From JABWBH01 sp964526695 (GTDB lineage Bacteria > Planctomycetota > Phycisphaerae > UBA1845): 64,000 bases of DNA. How positions within the stretch are numbered: the stretch's first letter is position 1; each line of letters begins with the position of its first letter. Below the pieces are notes generated by a model. It was not told where the DNA came from. It made no database searches and saw only the letters and a list, made by a program, of their open reading frames with translations. This document shows, in pieces, positions 34,144-41,787 of this stretch. The stretch lies in contig CAZGJA010000113.1 of assembly GCA_964526695.1 (NCBI GenBank), positions 1 to 64,000 on the forward strand. The letters are read 5' to 3'. The position numbers and the translations under genes were made by a program.

Positions 34144-35070
34144 GTGCGCCGAACTCACCCGGACAACCAATATCCCGCGCGCCGCGCGTCGGCGTTTACG
34201 CTCATCGAGTTGCTGGTGGTCATCGCGATCATCGCGCTGCTGATGAGCATTCTGCTTCCCAGCCTCTCGCGGGCGCGTGAAGCCGCCAAGACCACGACCT
34301 GCCTCGCGCATCAGCGGCAGATCGGGGTGGCCGCGCGGATGTACATGGACGACCACAACGGCTCGATGTTTCATCATCACGAAGGGTGGGTGCTCGATGA
34401 TGGCACACAGGTGGAGGATCTGCCGGAAACCGAGGCAGGATGCGAAGGCGGCGGCGCGGGCAACAGTCATGCGGAGAAGCCGTGGGTCATCTTCTTTCAG
34501 CCTTACCTCGGCAATCGGGAGGTCGGGTTCTGTCCCGGCGATCCGACCGAGCGCTCCGTCAGGCTGGCGGACAATCTTCTCGATTTCAACGGCGGGATCG
34601 AGCGGACGGATGAGGATCCGCCGCCCGGCTCTGAACTGGCGCTGGCGAACTCAGGCCGCCTGACGATCACAAGCTATCTGCTCGACTCGGTGTTCACGCA
34701 CCGCTCGGCGCGCTATGCAGTCGAGGGCGCGCTGCACGGTTTCGTCATCGACAGCCGGCTCATCCACGTGAATCCCAATCTCGTCATGTTCTCGGAACGC
34801 AACAGCGAAGCCATGAACGCTGAGGATAACGAGGAATACGGCAGCGTCGGCCAGGACGATTACGACACCTGGACGGGGGAAGCCGCATGGGTCCGCTGGG
34901 GCGCAGGGGCGTACGGCGGTCAGGGCTGGATTCGTTACGACCGCCACCGGGGCCGGGCGAACACCATTCACCTCGCTGGGCATGGCGCAACGGCGAGCTG
35001 GAGCGAAATCCGCCGGGAGCAGTTCCCGGATCGCCGAGTTCGCAAGCCGCTGGAGGATCCGCCCCGGTAG
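34144..35070 (+). CDS. Type II pseudopilin-like protein with degenerate H-X9-DG tail
   Basis: A 308-residue protein with the prepilin signal RRASAFTLIELLVVIAIIAL; cleavage would fall before the phenylalanine, with Ala rather than Gly at the -1 position. The hydrophobic helix runs into SILLPSLSRAREAAKTTTCL, as in the large planctomycete pseudopilin families. The globular part has six or so cysteines and aromatic loops. Near the end, RHRGRANTIHLAGHGATASW aligns with the processing-associated H-X9-DG motif but has AG in place of DG. The open frame starts at a TTG at 34123; the GTG at 34144 with GGAG seven bases before it is preferred. Likely part of a periplasmic pseudopilus whose machinery is elsewhere. 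Confidence 0.85.
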   Translation: MRRTHPDNQYPARRASAFTLIELLVVIAIIALLMSILLPSLSRAREAAKTTTCLAHQRQIGVAARMYMDDHNGSMFHHHEGWVLDDGTQVEDLPETEAGCEGGGAGNSHAEKPWVIFFQPYLGNREVGFCPGDPTERSVRLADNLLDFNGGIERTDEDPPPGSELALANSGRLTITSYLLDSVFTHRSARYAVEGALHGFVIDSRLIHVNPNLVMFSERNSEAMNAEDNEEYGSVGQDDYDTWTGEAAWVRWGAGAYGGQGWIRYDRHRGRANTIHLAGHGATASWSEIRREQFPDRRVRKPLEDPPR

Positions 35071-35361
35071 GGTCGTGACTGAGAACCCGCGGATCGAATG
35101 CGCCGTCACCTCCGCGAAGGCGGCGGTCCAGACGCCCCCCAAGTTGCTGGAGCAAACTCCGTTGTTGTGCTGCGAGCCGCGGACTGAAGTCCGCGACTCG
35201 TTGCACAAGTCATGATTTTGCTCCAACCGCAGCGAAACCTCCAGGGAGAAGACGGGCATCGGACCTCGTCGGCGCCCGACTGCGCGCACGCCCGCTACAC
35301 GTGGCCGCCGCAAGCACGACGTATTCACGACATCCGTTGAGGCGATGGCCGATCCGTACAA

Positions 35362-35440
35362 GCACCGGCTGACCCGAGCGCGCGCCGGCTGATCTGTGCG
35401 TGCGCCGGCTGACCCGAGCAAGCGGTGACTGATTCGTTCC
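35362..35440. repeat. Short 20-bp tandem repeat
   Basis: About four units of GCGCCGGCTGACCCGAGC-type sequence. The 1-kb gap 35071-36094 holds only this, hairpins at 35480-35645 and the array at 35646; no gene is seen. Confidence 0.6.
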
Positions 35441-35479
35441 CCGAAGGGAAACCACGCGAATAGCCGGGGGTGAAACCCC

Positions 35480-35645
35480 CCGAAAACGAGTCCCAATGCG
35501 ATTCGACCCCAGCAAGGTCGTACGCGCAGTTCCCCTGCACGCACCGCAATCTCGGAGGAAGTACAACCCCGTTCGGGGTTGGGTTGCGCCGCGGCCGGGT
35601 TCCGTGGGCTGCGCCCGCGGCTATTCAAGTGGATCCCCTTCGGGG
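35480..35645. repeat. Composite hairpin repeat shared with 54330-54490
   Basis: Contains CAACCCCGTTCGGGGTTG, CCGTGGGCTGCGCCCGCGG and GTGGATCCCCTTCGGGGATC in the same order as CAACCCCTCGCGGGGTTG, CCGTGGGCTGCGCCCACGG and GTGGATCCCCTGCGGGGATC at 54330-54490. Confidence 0.75.
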
Positions 35646-35829
35646 ATCAGGCAGGCCCCCCTGCGATGATCAAGCTGACTCGGTTTCGGAGACCAAGCCG
35701 GCTCCGCTACGGGGATCAAGCTGGCTCCGCTACTGCGATCAAGCAGGCTCGGCATCGGGGATCATGCTGACGCGGTTTCGGGGATCAGGCTGACCCGGCA
35801 TACGAATGCAGGTTGACACGGCTGCGGGG
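35646..35829. repeat. 23-bp minisatellite, eight units
   Basis: Eight imperfect units, best copies ATCAAGCTGGCTCCGCTACT plus three bases. It follows directly the hairpin CGGGGATC and its units begin with the same GGGGATCA, so it probably grew out of the hairpin. Confidence 0.8.
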
Positions 35830-36094
35830 ATTAACCCGGATATCCTCGGGAGAAATCCAAAGTCGGGCGTGGCTCGAAGCTGATACGGCACAATCCACGG
35901 TCACAACCTCTCGCGCGGACTCGGCGCATTCCTTTCGGGCACGCGCCGGTTGCCCTACAATGCAACCGACTTTTAGGCCGCGCTGACGTCCGCGGCGGGT
36001 TCACGCCAACGGCGCCGTGCCGGGATCCGCCGGGCGAGACATCGCCGACCGCCGCGCGGCCTTGTGTGATGGATTGAAAGGAAGGAAGGACGCC

Positions 36095-37465
36095 GTGATC
36101 AACAAAGTCATCGAGTACATTGACGCCCATCGTGAGAGTTACGTCGAACGCCTCAAAGACCTGCTGCGCATCAAGAGCATCTCCACCGACCCGGCCATGA
36201 AGCCGGAGACGCGCCGCGCCGGTGAGTGGGTGCTCAAGACGATGAAGGACTGCGGCATCAAGGCGGAGTTGATCGAGACGCCGGGGCATCCGGCCGTGTT
36301 CGCGTCGGTCGACAGCGACGGCAAAGGCCCGACGGTGCTGGTGTACGGGCACTACGACGTGCAGCCCACGGGCGACGAATCCCTGTGGAAAAGCCCGCCG
36401 TTCGAGCCGACTGTACGCGATGGATCGCTCTTCGCGCGCGGCTCGGCGGACGACAAGGGGCAGGCCGTGTGCCACCTCTTCGCCGCGGAGGCGTGGATGA
36501 AGGCCGCGGGCAAGCTGCCGGTGCGCACGAAGTTCCTCATCGAGGGCGAAGAGGAGATCAGCTCGCCGAATCTGGAGACGATCATCCGCACACACCGCGA
36601 CAAGCTCGCGTGCGATTTCATCGTCCTGTCCGACACGTCCAAGTTCAACAAGGAAGTGCCGGCCATCACTTACGGCACGAAGGGTCTGGTGTACAAGGAG
36701 GTGACGCTGTACGGACCCAAGCAGGATCTGCACAGCGGCTCGTTCGGCGGCACGGTCACCAACCCGGGCAACGCGCTGGCGGGCATCATCGCGGCCATGA
36801 AGGATCCGGTGACCAACCGCGTGCTCATCCCCGGCTTCTACGACGACGTGCTCGAGATGGACGCGGACGAGAAGGGGAAGATGCTCGGCCTGACGTTCGA
36901 CGAATTGAAGTTCCGCGAGGACGTCGGCGTCAACATGACGAACGGCGAGCACGGATACAACACCGTGGAGCGCAAGTGGGTGCGGCCGACGCTTGATGTC
37001 AACGGCATTCTCTGCGGCTTCACGGGGCAGGGCGGCTCGACGATCATCCCGAGCAAGGCCATGGCGAAAGTCTCGATGCGCCTCGTGCCCAACATGAACC
37101 CGCGGAAGATCTACCAGGCGTTCGACGAGACGGTGCACCTGCTGGCGCCGCAGGGCGTGCGCATCGAGATCAAGACGTTCGGCTGCGCCGCACCGTACAT
37201 GTGCCCGCTGAGTTCGCCGGCGATGAAGGCGGCCGCGGCGGCGATCGAATCGGGCTACGGCGTCGCGCCGGCGTTCATCCGCGAAGGCGGCTCGCTGCCG
37301 ATTCTACCGATGTTCAAGGAGGTGCTCGGCGCGGAGTCGATTATGATGGGCTTCTGCGACCCGAACTGCAACGCGCACGGGCCGAACGAGTTCTTCGATC
37401 TGGACGACCTGCACAAGGGCATCCGCTCCGCGGCGCAGTTCCTCGACAAGATGGCGAAAGGGTAG
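36095..37465 (+). CDS. M20 family dipeptidase
   Basis: A 456-residue zinc peptidase of the M20 family, cytosolic dipeptidase type. Metal and catalytic residues are seen in VLVYGHYDVQPTGDESLWKS (His and Asp), LFARGSADDKGQ (bridging Asp), IEGEEEISSPNL (general base Glu and ligand), VLSDTS and the C-terminal CNAHGPNEFFDLDDLHKGI (His). The lid/dimerisation domain lies at about 200-330. The open frame starts at 36017, but the GTG at 36095 is preceded by GGAAGGAAGGA and begins the family sequence. The 3' end (about 130 bp) has a diverged second copy at 38081-38224, beyond the parDE genes. Confidence 0.93.
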   Translation: MINKVIEYIDAHRESYVERLKDLLRIKSISTDPAMKPETRRAGEWVLKTMKDCGIKAELIETPGHPAVFASVDSDGKGPTVLVYGHYDVQPTGDESLWKSPPFEPTVRDGSLFARGSADDKGQAVCHLFAAEAWMKAAGKLPVRTKFLIEGEEEISSPNLETIIRTHRDKLACDFIVLSDTSKFNKEVPAITYGTKGLVYKEVTLYGPKQDLHSGSFGGTVTNPGNALAGIIAAMKDPVTNRVLIPGFYDDVLEMDADEKGKMLGLTFDELKFREDVGVNMTNGEHGYNTVERKWVRPTLDVNGILCGFTGQGGSTIIPSKAMAKVSMRLVPNMNPRKIYQAFDETVHLLAPQGVRIEIKTFGCAAPYMCPLSSPAMKAAAAAIESGYGVAPAFIREGGSLPILPMFKEVLGAESIMMGFCDPNCNAHGPNEFFDLDDLHKGIRSAAQFLDKMAKG

Positions 37466-37490
37466 TTCGCCGCTTTTCGAAGCATCCGGC

Positions 37491-37496
37491 TATAAT
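37491..37496 (+). promoter_or_regulatory. Predicted -10 element of the parDE operon
   Basis: A perfect TATAAT lies 22 bp before the parD ATG. The -35 side is weak (TTCGCC at 37466, spacer 19). It would let the module be transcribed on its own. Confidence 0.45.
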
Positions 37497-37518
37497 GCAT
37501 CCGTGGGGAGCTATTTTC

Positions 37519-37785
37519 ATGAAGATCGAACTGCCGCAGCGCACAGCCGAATTCGTGGAGAATCAAGTCCGAAGCGGGGCTTTCACGACGGCGGAGGAAG
37601 TGGTCACGGCCGCGCTGGAGTGCCTTCGCGCCGATCGTGAATTCGGCGACTTCGCGCCGGGCGAACTCGACGCCCTTCTCGAAGAAGGAGAGCAGAGCGA
37701 CGGCCGGCAGGCAGGGTACTCCGGCGACGAAGCGAGACGGGAGCTTGCCCGGCGGCTCTCGCTCATGCGGAAGTCAGATTCGTGA
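37519..37785 (+). CDS. ParD-like antitoxin
   Basis: An 88-residue antitoxin of the ParD/RHH_9 type. The N-terminal ribbon-helix-helix KIELPQRTAEFVENQVRSGA then FTTAEEVVTAALECLRAD binds operator DNA; the C-terminal half (EFGDFAPGELDALLEEGEQS onwards) would wrap the toxin. The stop codon overlaps the GTG start of the toxin by 3-4 bases (GTGA). A TATAAT lies just upstream, and autoregulation by the pair is usual. The genes sit between the M20 peptidase and a copy of its 3' end. Confidence 0.9.
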   Translation: MKIELPQRTAEFVENQVRSGAFTTAEEVVTAALECLRADREFGDFAPGELDALLEEGEQSDGRQAGYSGDEARRELARRLSLMRKSDS

Positions 37786-38078
37786 AACGACTCATCGTCT
37801 CGGATCGGGCGCTGACCGACATGGCGGAGCTTATAGAGTACATTCACATGGATCGGCCGAAGGTCGCCGCGCGTCTCCACGATCGTCTTTGGAGGGAGTT
37901 TGATCAACTTTGCCTGTTCCCCAACCTTGGGCATCGTCGTGAGGATGTGAATGACGGCCGATATCGATTCAAACGCGTGAAGTCGTTTCTGATTGCGTAT
38001 CGCGTCGAGGGTGACGATCTGCGCGTCGTTCGAGTTCTGCACGGCGCGAGAGATTTCCGGCGTCAGCGTTTCGACTGA
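37782..38078 (+). CDS. ParE/RelE-fold toxin
   Basis: A 98-residue toxin of the RelE/ParE superfamily. Known ParE proteins poison DNA gyrase; RelE members cut mRNA on ribosomes, and sequence alone cannot decide. Seen are RLIVSDRALTDMAELIEYIH, the helix AARLHDRLWREFDQLCLFPN, LGHRREDV, RYRFKRVKSFLIAYRVEGDD and LRVVRVLHGARDF, the full length of the family. It starts with GTG inside the antitoxin stop. Its stop at 38076 is directly followed by the duplicated peptidase fragment. Confidence 0.9.
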   Translation: MKRLIVSDRALTDMAELIEYIHMDRPKVAARLHDRLWREFDQLCLFPNLGHRREDVNDGRYRFKRVKSFLIAYRVEGDDLRVVRVLHGARDFRRQRFD

Positions 38079-38080
38079 CG

Positions 38081-38224
38081 ATGGTCGAGGAGTCGATCAT
38101 GATGGGCTTCTGCGACCCGAACTGCCACGCGCGCGGTCCGAACGAGTTCTTCGACCTCGACGACCTGCACAATGGCATCCGCTCGGCGGCGCAGTTTTTG
38201 GACAAGATGGCGGGGGTGAAATGA
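38081..38224 (+). pseudogene. Second copy of the M20 peptidase 3' end
   Basis: An open frame of 47 codons, ESIMMGFCDPNCHARGPNEF then FDLDDLHNGIRSAAQFLDK, repeating the last 43 codons of the peptidase at 37337-37465. I count about 11 base differences in that stretch, three of them changing amino acids; one replaces the metal-ligand His by Arg (HGPNE to RGPNE). It starts two bases after the toxin stop. It has no independent function that I can see. Confidence 0.85.
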
Positions 38225-38284
38225 ACCGGTGGCACGCAGCTGCGGGACGTGCATCCGAGCCGCGCCCCTAAGGAAGCGGGAACT

Positions 38285-38312
38285 GGGTTTCGGGTTTCGG
38301 GTTTCGGGTTTC
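38285..38312. repeat. Heptanucleotide repeat (GGGTTTC)4
   Basis: Four perfect copies of GGGTTTC 76 bp before the nucleotidyltransferase gene. It lies just behind half of a GAGCCGCG repeat (38256-38280). Confidence 0.85.
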
Positions 38313-38387
38313 GATCAGAACCGCGGGATCTCGACCGCGCTGACTTCGCATGAAACAGCGTGCGGATTCTGGTATGATGACAGCGAG

Positions 38388-38711
38388 ATGAACCCGCGAA
38401 GCATCGACAGGTTGCTGACTGACTTGAAACGCGAGCTGGATTCGCTCTACGGCCCGCGCCTGCGCGGCATGTACCTCTTCGGCTCCTACGCCCGCAACGA
38501 AGCGGACCCCGAATCCGACGTGGACGTGCTGATTGTGCTGGATCGGATGAACCGATTTGGAGAGGAAGTCGATCGAACGGGCGAAGCGGCGAGCCGGCTT
38601 TCACTGGAGCACGGCGTGACGCTCAGTCGGGTCTTCGTCACTGAGGAACGATGGAAACGCGCTGACTCGCCGTTCCTGCACGTGGTACGCACGGAGGCGG
38701 TTCCAGCATGA
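38388..38711 (+). CDS. MNT-type nucleotidyltransferase antitoxin
   Basis: A 107-residue minimal nucleotidyltransferase. The GSx10DxD signature is exact: GSYARNEADPESDVD, followed by VLIVLDRM. In the HEPN-MNT toxin-antitoxin type, such enzymes transfer AMP or another nucleotide to the partner HEPN RNase and silence it. Its last four bases (ATGA) overlap the start of the HEPN gene. A TATGAT at 38373 just before the ATG may serve as -10. Confidence 0.9.
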   Translation: MNPRSIDRLLTDLKRELDSLYGPRLRGMYLFGSYARNEADPESDVDVLIVLDRMNRFGEEVDRTGEAASRLSLEHGVTLSRVFVTEERWKRADSPFLHVVRTEAVPA

Positions 38712-39115
38712 GTGAGTCGCTGCCGCCGTATCTGGCCAAGGCCCAACGGGCGATTGACATCGCCCGTCGATTGTCGGAAAGCGGCGACTACGATTTCGCC
38801 GCGGGGCGCGCGTACTACGCCATGTTCTACGTGGCCGAAGCGCTGCTCTGGACCCGCGGGAGGGCATTCAGCAAGCACTCGGCGGTTCATGCTGCCTTTG
38901 GCGAGAACTTCGCCAAACCCAAGGCTCTTGATCCCAAGTTCCATCGTTACCTGCTCAACGCCTTTGAGAAACGGATTGAAGGAGATTACCAGGCAGATTC
39001 GATGATTGACGGCGCTGACGTGCGGGCCATGATCCTCCATGCGGAGGAGTTTCTGTCGGCCGCGCGGACGTACCTCGAGCAAGAAACGGAACAAGAACCA
39101 GAACGAGGGGAGTGA
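38708..39115 (+). CDS. HEPN domain toxin (UPF0332-like)
   Basis: A 135-residue helical HEPN protein. The N-terminal helices LPPYLAKAQRAIDIARRLSE and FAAGRAYYAMFYVAEALLWT match UPF0332, and RAFSKH supplies an R-x4-H motif of the kind used by HEPN RNases, followed by HAAFGENFAK. The end is very acidic (EQETEQEPERGE). With the preceding MNT it forms a typical two-gene system, directly downstream of parDE, so this is a small defence or stabilisation cluster. Which RNA it would cut cannot be told. Confidence 0.88.
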   Translation: MSESLPPYLAKAQRAIDIARRLSESGDYDFAAGRAYYAMFYVAEALLWTRGRAFSKHSAVHAAFGENFAKPKALDPKFHRYLLNAFEKRIEGDYQADSMIDGADVRAMILHAEEFLSAARTYLEQETEQEPERGE

Positions 39116-39527
39116 AGCGTCTCAATCCTAAGGGGCTCCTTCGCCTCCAGCAGCAGTACTCACGCCCCGATTGCGTCTTCCCACCTCGGCGACGCGCTTG
39201 CGGCATTAGGGCGACGGTGCAGGTCATGCGCCGGCTCTCGGGCGCGAGCTTGCGCTTCGCGCCCAAGGGGGATTCATGGATGCGGTGGCAACGCCCGCGC
39301 AGGTTGAAAGACCCCGCCGAACGGCGCGGCGGCCAACGTGAACGGCCGGAAGGTCCGCAACTGTATCCAAGCCGGGCGGTTGAAGTATAATGGCCACGCG
39401 CGAGCTGACGACGGCGCCATGGGCGGCGCCGATGTGACCTTGGAATCGAGCTGGCCTCCGGGCGCGGGTTGGACGATGAAATCGTGAAATCACCCATGAT
39501 GGCATGGGGCGGAAATACGGACAGGAC
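39116..39527. other. Gap before the desaturase
   Basis: No convincing gene. A TATAAT at 39386-39391 could be a -10 for the desaturase, with no clear -35 at the right distance. A 92-codon open frame starting at 39112 has no family features and is not called. Confidence 0.4.
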
Positions 39528-40652
39528 ATGATCAAACCAGACGTGTGGCGGAAACCGGCGCAGGCGCCGGTCAAGTTTGCTCCAACCGGGGGATTTCAGC
39601 GCGAACTGCGCCGGCGCATCGACAACTACTTTTCGGAAAGCGGCCGGCGTCCGCGGGATTGTCCGCGGATGTACGTGAAGTCGGCGATCATGCTTGCGAT
39701 CCTCACCGCGACGTATGGGCTGCTCCTGCTGTTCGCGGAGACGTGGGCGGCGGCGGTGCCGCTGGCGATGCTGCTCGGGGGCTGCATGGCCGCGGTGGGG
39801 TTCAACGTGCAGCACGACGGCGGGCACGGCGGCTACTCGGAGCATCGCTGGGTCAACAAGCTCACCAGCCTGACGCTGGACCTGCTCGGCGGAAGCTCCT
39901 ACATCTGGGCGCGCAAGCACAACACCATCCACCACAGCTACACGAACCTCGCCGAGCACGACGACGACATCGACATGGGCTTGCTGGGAAGGCTCTCGCC
40001 GCATCAGCGCCGGCTCGGCTTTCACCGCTTGCAGCAGTTCTACATGTGGATGCTCTACTGCCTGCTCCCGGTGAAGTGGCACCTCGTCGATGACTTCCGG
40101 GCCGTCGCCACCGGGATGATCGGCGAGCATCGGTTCGCGCGGCCGAAGGGCTGGGATCTGGTGACGCTGATCGCCGGCAAGGTCGTGTTCTTCTCGCTGG
40201 CGTTCGTGGTGCCGATGCTGATGCACCCCGTCTGGGCCGTCCTGATGCTGTACGGCGTTGCGACGTTCATGATGGGCCTGATCCTCAGCGTCGTGTTTCA
40301 GTTGGCGCACTGCGTTGAAGAGGCCGGATTCCCGCAGCCGCAGGCGGAGACGGGGCGCATCCAGGCCGACTGGGCTTCGCATCAAATCGAAACGACGGTG
40401 GACTTCGGCCGGCACAATCGGCTCCTCTCCTGGCTGGTGGGCGGCCTGAACTTTCAGGTCGAGCACCACCTCTTCCCGCACGTCTGCCACGTTCACTACC
40501 CGGCCATCGCGCCCATCGTGGAGCAGACGTGTGCGGAGTTCGGGCTGCAGTATCGCGCCAATCCGACGTTCCGCGCGGCCGTGGCGTCGCACTTCAGATG
40601 GCTGCGGCGCATGGGCAGCCCGGAGAACGAGCCGGTCCGCAGCGCGGCTTAA
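39528..40652 (+). CDS. Membrane fatty acid (acyl-lipid) desaturase
   Basis: A 374-residue di-iron desaturase that introduces a double bond into membrane-lipid acyl chains. Three histidine boxes are intact: NVQHDGGHGGYSEH, KHNTIHHSYTN and NFQVEHHLFPH. Gln in place of the first His in the third box is the mark of front-end and linoleoyl-CoA-type desaturases. Four membrane segments are seen (AIMLAILTATYGLLLLF and AVPLAMLLGGCMAAVGF; VVFFSLAFVVPMLMHPVWAV and VATFMMGLILSVVFQLAHCV). There is no fused cytochrome b5. An in-frame ATG at 39504 is an alternative start. Electron donors are not adjacent. Confidence 0.92.
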   Translation: MIKPDVWRKPAQAPVKFAPTGGFQRELRRRIDNYFSESGRRPRDCPRMYVKSAIMLAILTATYGLLLLFAETWAAAVPLAMLLGGCMAAVGFNVQHDGGHGGYSEHRWVNKLTSLTLDLLGGSSYIWARKHNTIHHSYTNLAEHDDDIDMGLLGRLSPHQRRLGFHRLQQFYMWMLYCLLPVKWHLVDDFRAVATGMIGEHRFARPKGWDLVTLIAGKVVFFSLAFVVPMLMHPVWAVLMLYGVATFMMGLILSVVFQLAHCVEEAGFPQPQAETGRIQADWASHQIETTVDFGRHNRLLSWLVGGLNFQVEHHLFPHVCHVHYPAIAPIVEQTCAEFGLQYRANPTFRAAVASHFRWLRRMGSPENEPVRSAA

Positions 40653-41157
40653 AAGCCTGTGGCGAACGGCGACACTCGTCATTCCCGCGCAGGCGGGAAT
40701 CCAGCACGTTGCCTCCGCGGAAGCAAAAATCCAATCGTTTGGCAGGGCGGACTGGATCTCCACCTGCGCGGGGGTGACCGTCCCAATGCCCACTTCCCAG
40801 TGCCGCCCCGAGCTGTTAAGCGATCCCTGAAGCTCCGCGCAAAAACGGCCGGATTCCACGAAGCGGAACGGACCGAAGTGCCTTGTATTGCAAGGGTTAT
40901 GGAATTCTGTTGTTCCGCGTCCGCCGCTGAGAGGGCGGGGTCGCCCGCTCCCCTGCAATTCCATTCGGACACCTCTTGCTTATTTCACCTTCCTCGCGTA
41001 CCCTGCTCGCGTTGGCTCGCAAACTTGGGTGTACGCGACTCTTACGCGTCCCGCACCTCCTTGATCGCCCGCCCACCTTCTCGGCCGGAGCTTCGGCCGC
41101 TTTCAAACGCGACTCTGAAAGCAAAACACGGGTCGCACGCGTATTTCCAAAACGGAA
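40653..41157. other. Gap with an ATTCCCGC hairpin
   Basis: ATTCCCGCGCAGGCGGGAAT at 40680-40699 belongs to a widespread bacterial hairpin family, also at 11842, 22030, 43438, 48398-48428 and 61728. The remaining bases show a CGGCCGGAGCTTCGGCCG hairpin near 41085 and no gene. Confidence 0.6.
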
Positions 41158-41169
41158 GTGAGCAACCAA

Positions 41170-41454
41170 ATGGGCAACAAACTTTATGTCGGTAACCTCG
41201 GATTCGACGTCACCAGCTCGGATCTGCAGCAGCTCTTCACGCCGCACGGCACGGTGCAGAGCGCTCAGGTGATTGAGGACCGGGACGCCGGACGCAGCAA
41301 GGGCTTTGGGTTCGTTGAGATGAGCTCTTCAGAGGAGGCGACGCGGGCGATCGCCGCGCTGAATGGCCAGCCGCACGCCGGTCGCCCCCTGACCGTCAAC
41401 GAGGCCAAGCCGCGCGAGAACCGCCCGGACCACGCCGGTAGCCGAAGGCACTAA
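41170..41454 (+). CDS. RRM-type RNA-binding protein
   Basis: A 94-residue single-RRM protein as found in cyanobacteria and planctomycetes, where members are often cold-induced. RNP2 is KLYVGNLGFDV, RNP1 is SKGFGFVEMSS, and the strand pattern between is complete. The tail NEAKPRENRPDHAGSRRH is short, basic and disordered. A GTG at 41158 in frame gives four more residues; the ATG at 41170 with GGAAGTG before it is the choice here. A strong intrinsic terminator follows 30 bp downstream, so it is a single-gene unit. Confidence 0.92.
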   Translation: MGNKLYVGNLGFDVTSSDLQQLFTPHGTVQSAQVIEDRDAGRSKGFGFVEMSSSEEATRAIAALNGQPHAGRPLTVNEAKPRENRPDHAGSRRH

Positions 41455-41483
41455 GGGGCAGTGAAGTCTGAGTAGATCTCAGT

Positions 41484-41516
41484 CGCCCTCGCCTCATCAC
41501 GAGGCGAGGGCGTTTT
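41484..41516 (+). terminator. Intrinsic terminator of the RRM gene
   Basis: A perfect 12-bp stem, CGCCCTCGCCTC and GAGGCGAGGGCG, around ATCAC, followed by TTTTC. It lies 30 bp after the stop codon. Confidence 0.88.
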
Positions 41517-41666
41517 CGCGCGCCGATCGCGCCCGAGCGAGGGTGAACCGGGCGGGCGTGCTAGCCAGGCCCTGGGCAAGGGGGTAAGCGGATTCCGTTC
41601 GCGCGCGGCGCTGGCGCGCTGCTGCGGACCTATGCGGGGTCGCAGCGCATGCGGGTTGCTCGCCCG

Positions 41667-41702
41667 TCACGGCCTGGCGAGTACGCCGGATTGTGCCACC
41701 CT
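41667..41702. repeat. GGTGGCACGG hairpin family, inverted copy
   Basis: TCACGGCCTGGCGAGTACGC then CGGATTGTGCCACC. The remainder of 41517-41787 shows no gene. Confidence 0.8.
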
Positions 41703-41787
41703 GCGCGGCAGTGACGGATGAATCCGGGCATTCGCGGCGATGGCGCTGGTCGCCACTGGCCAACGATAGCTAACCCGCCGGGCCCAT

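Noticed and set aside
35646..35829. 23-bp array as CRISPR
   Set aside because: Units are contiguous and imperfect; there are no unique spacers and no cas genes.
39112..39390. A 92-codon frame after the HEPN gene
   Set aside because: No ribosome-binding site, no domain and composition like the surrounding intergenic sequence.
38955..40964. A 669-codon open frame antisense to the desaturase
   Set aside because: The desaturase on the plus strand has three intact histidine boxes; the antisense product is low-complexity Arg/His/Gln without features.
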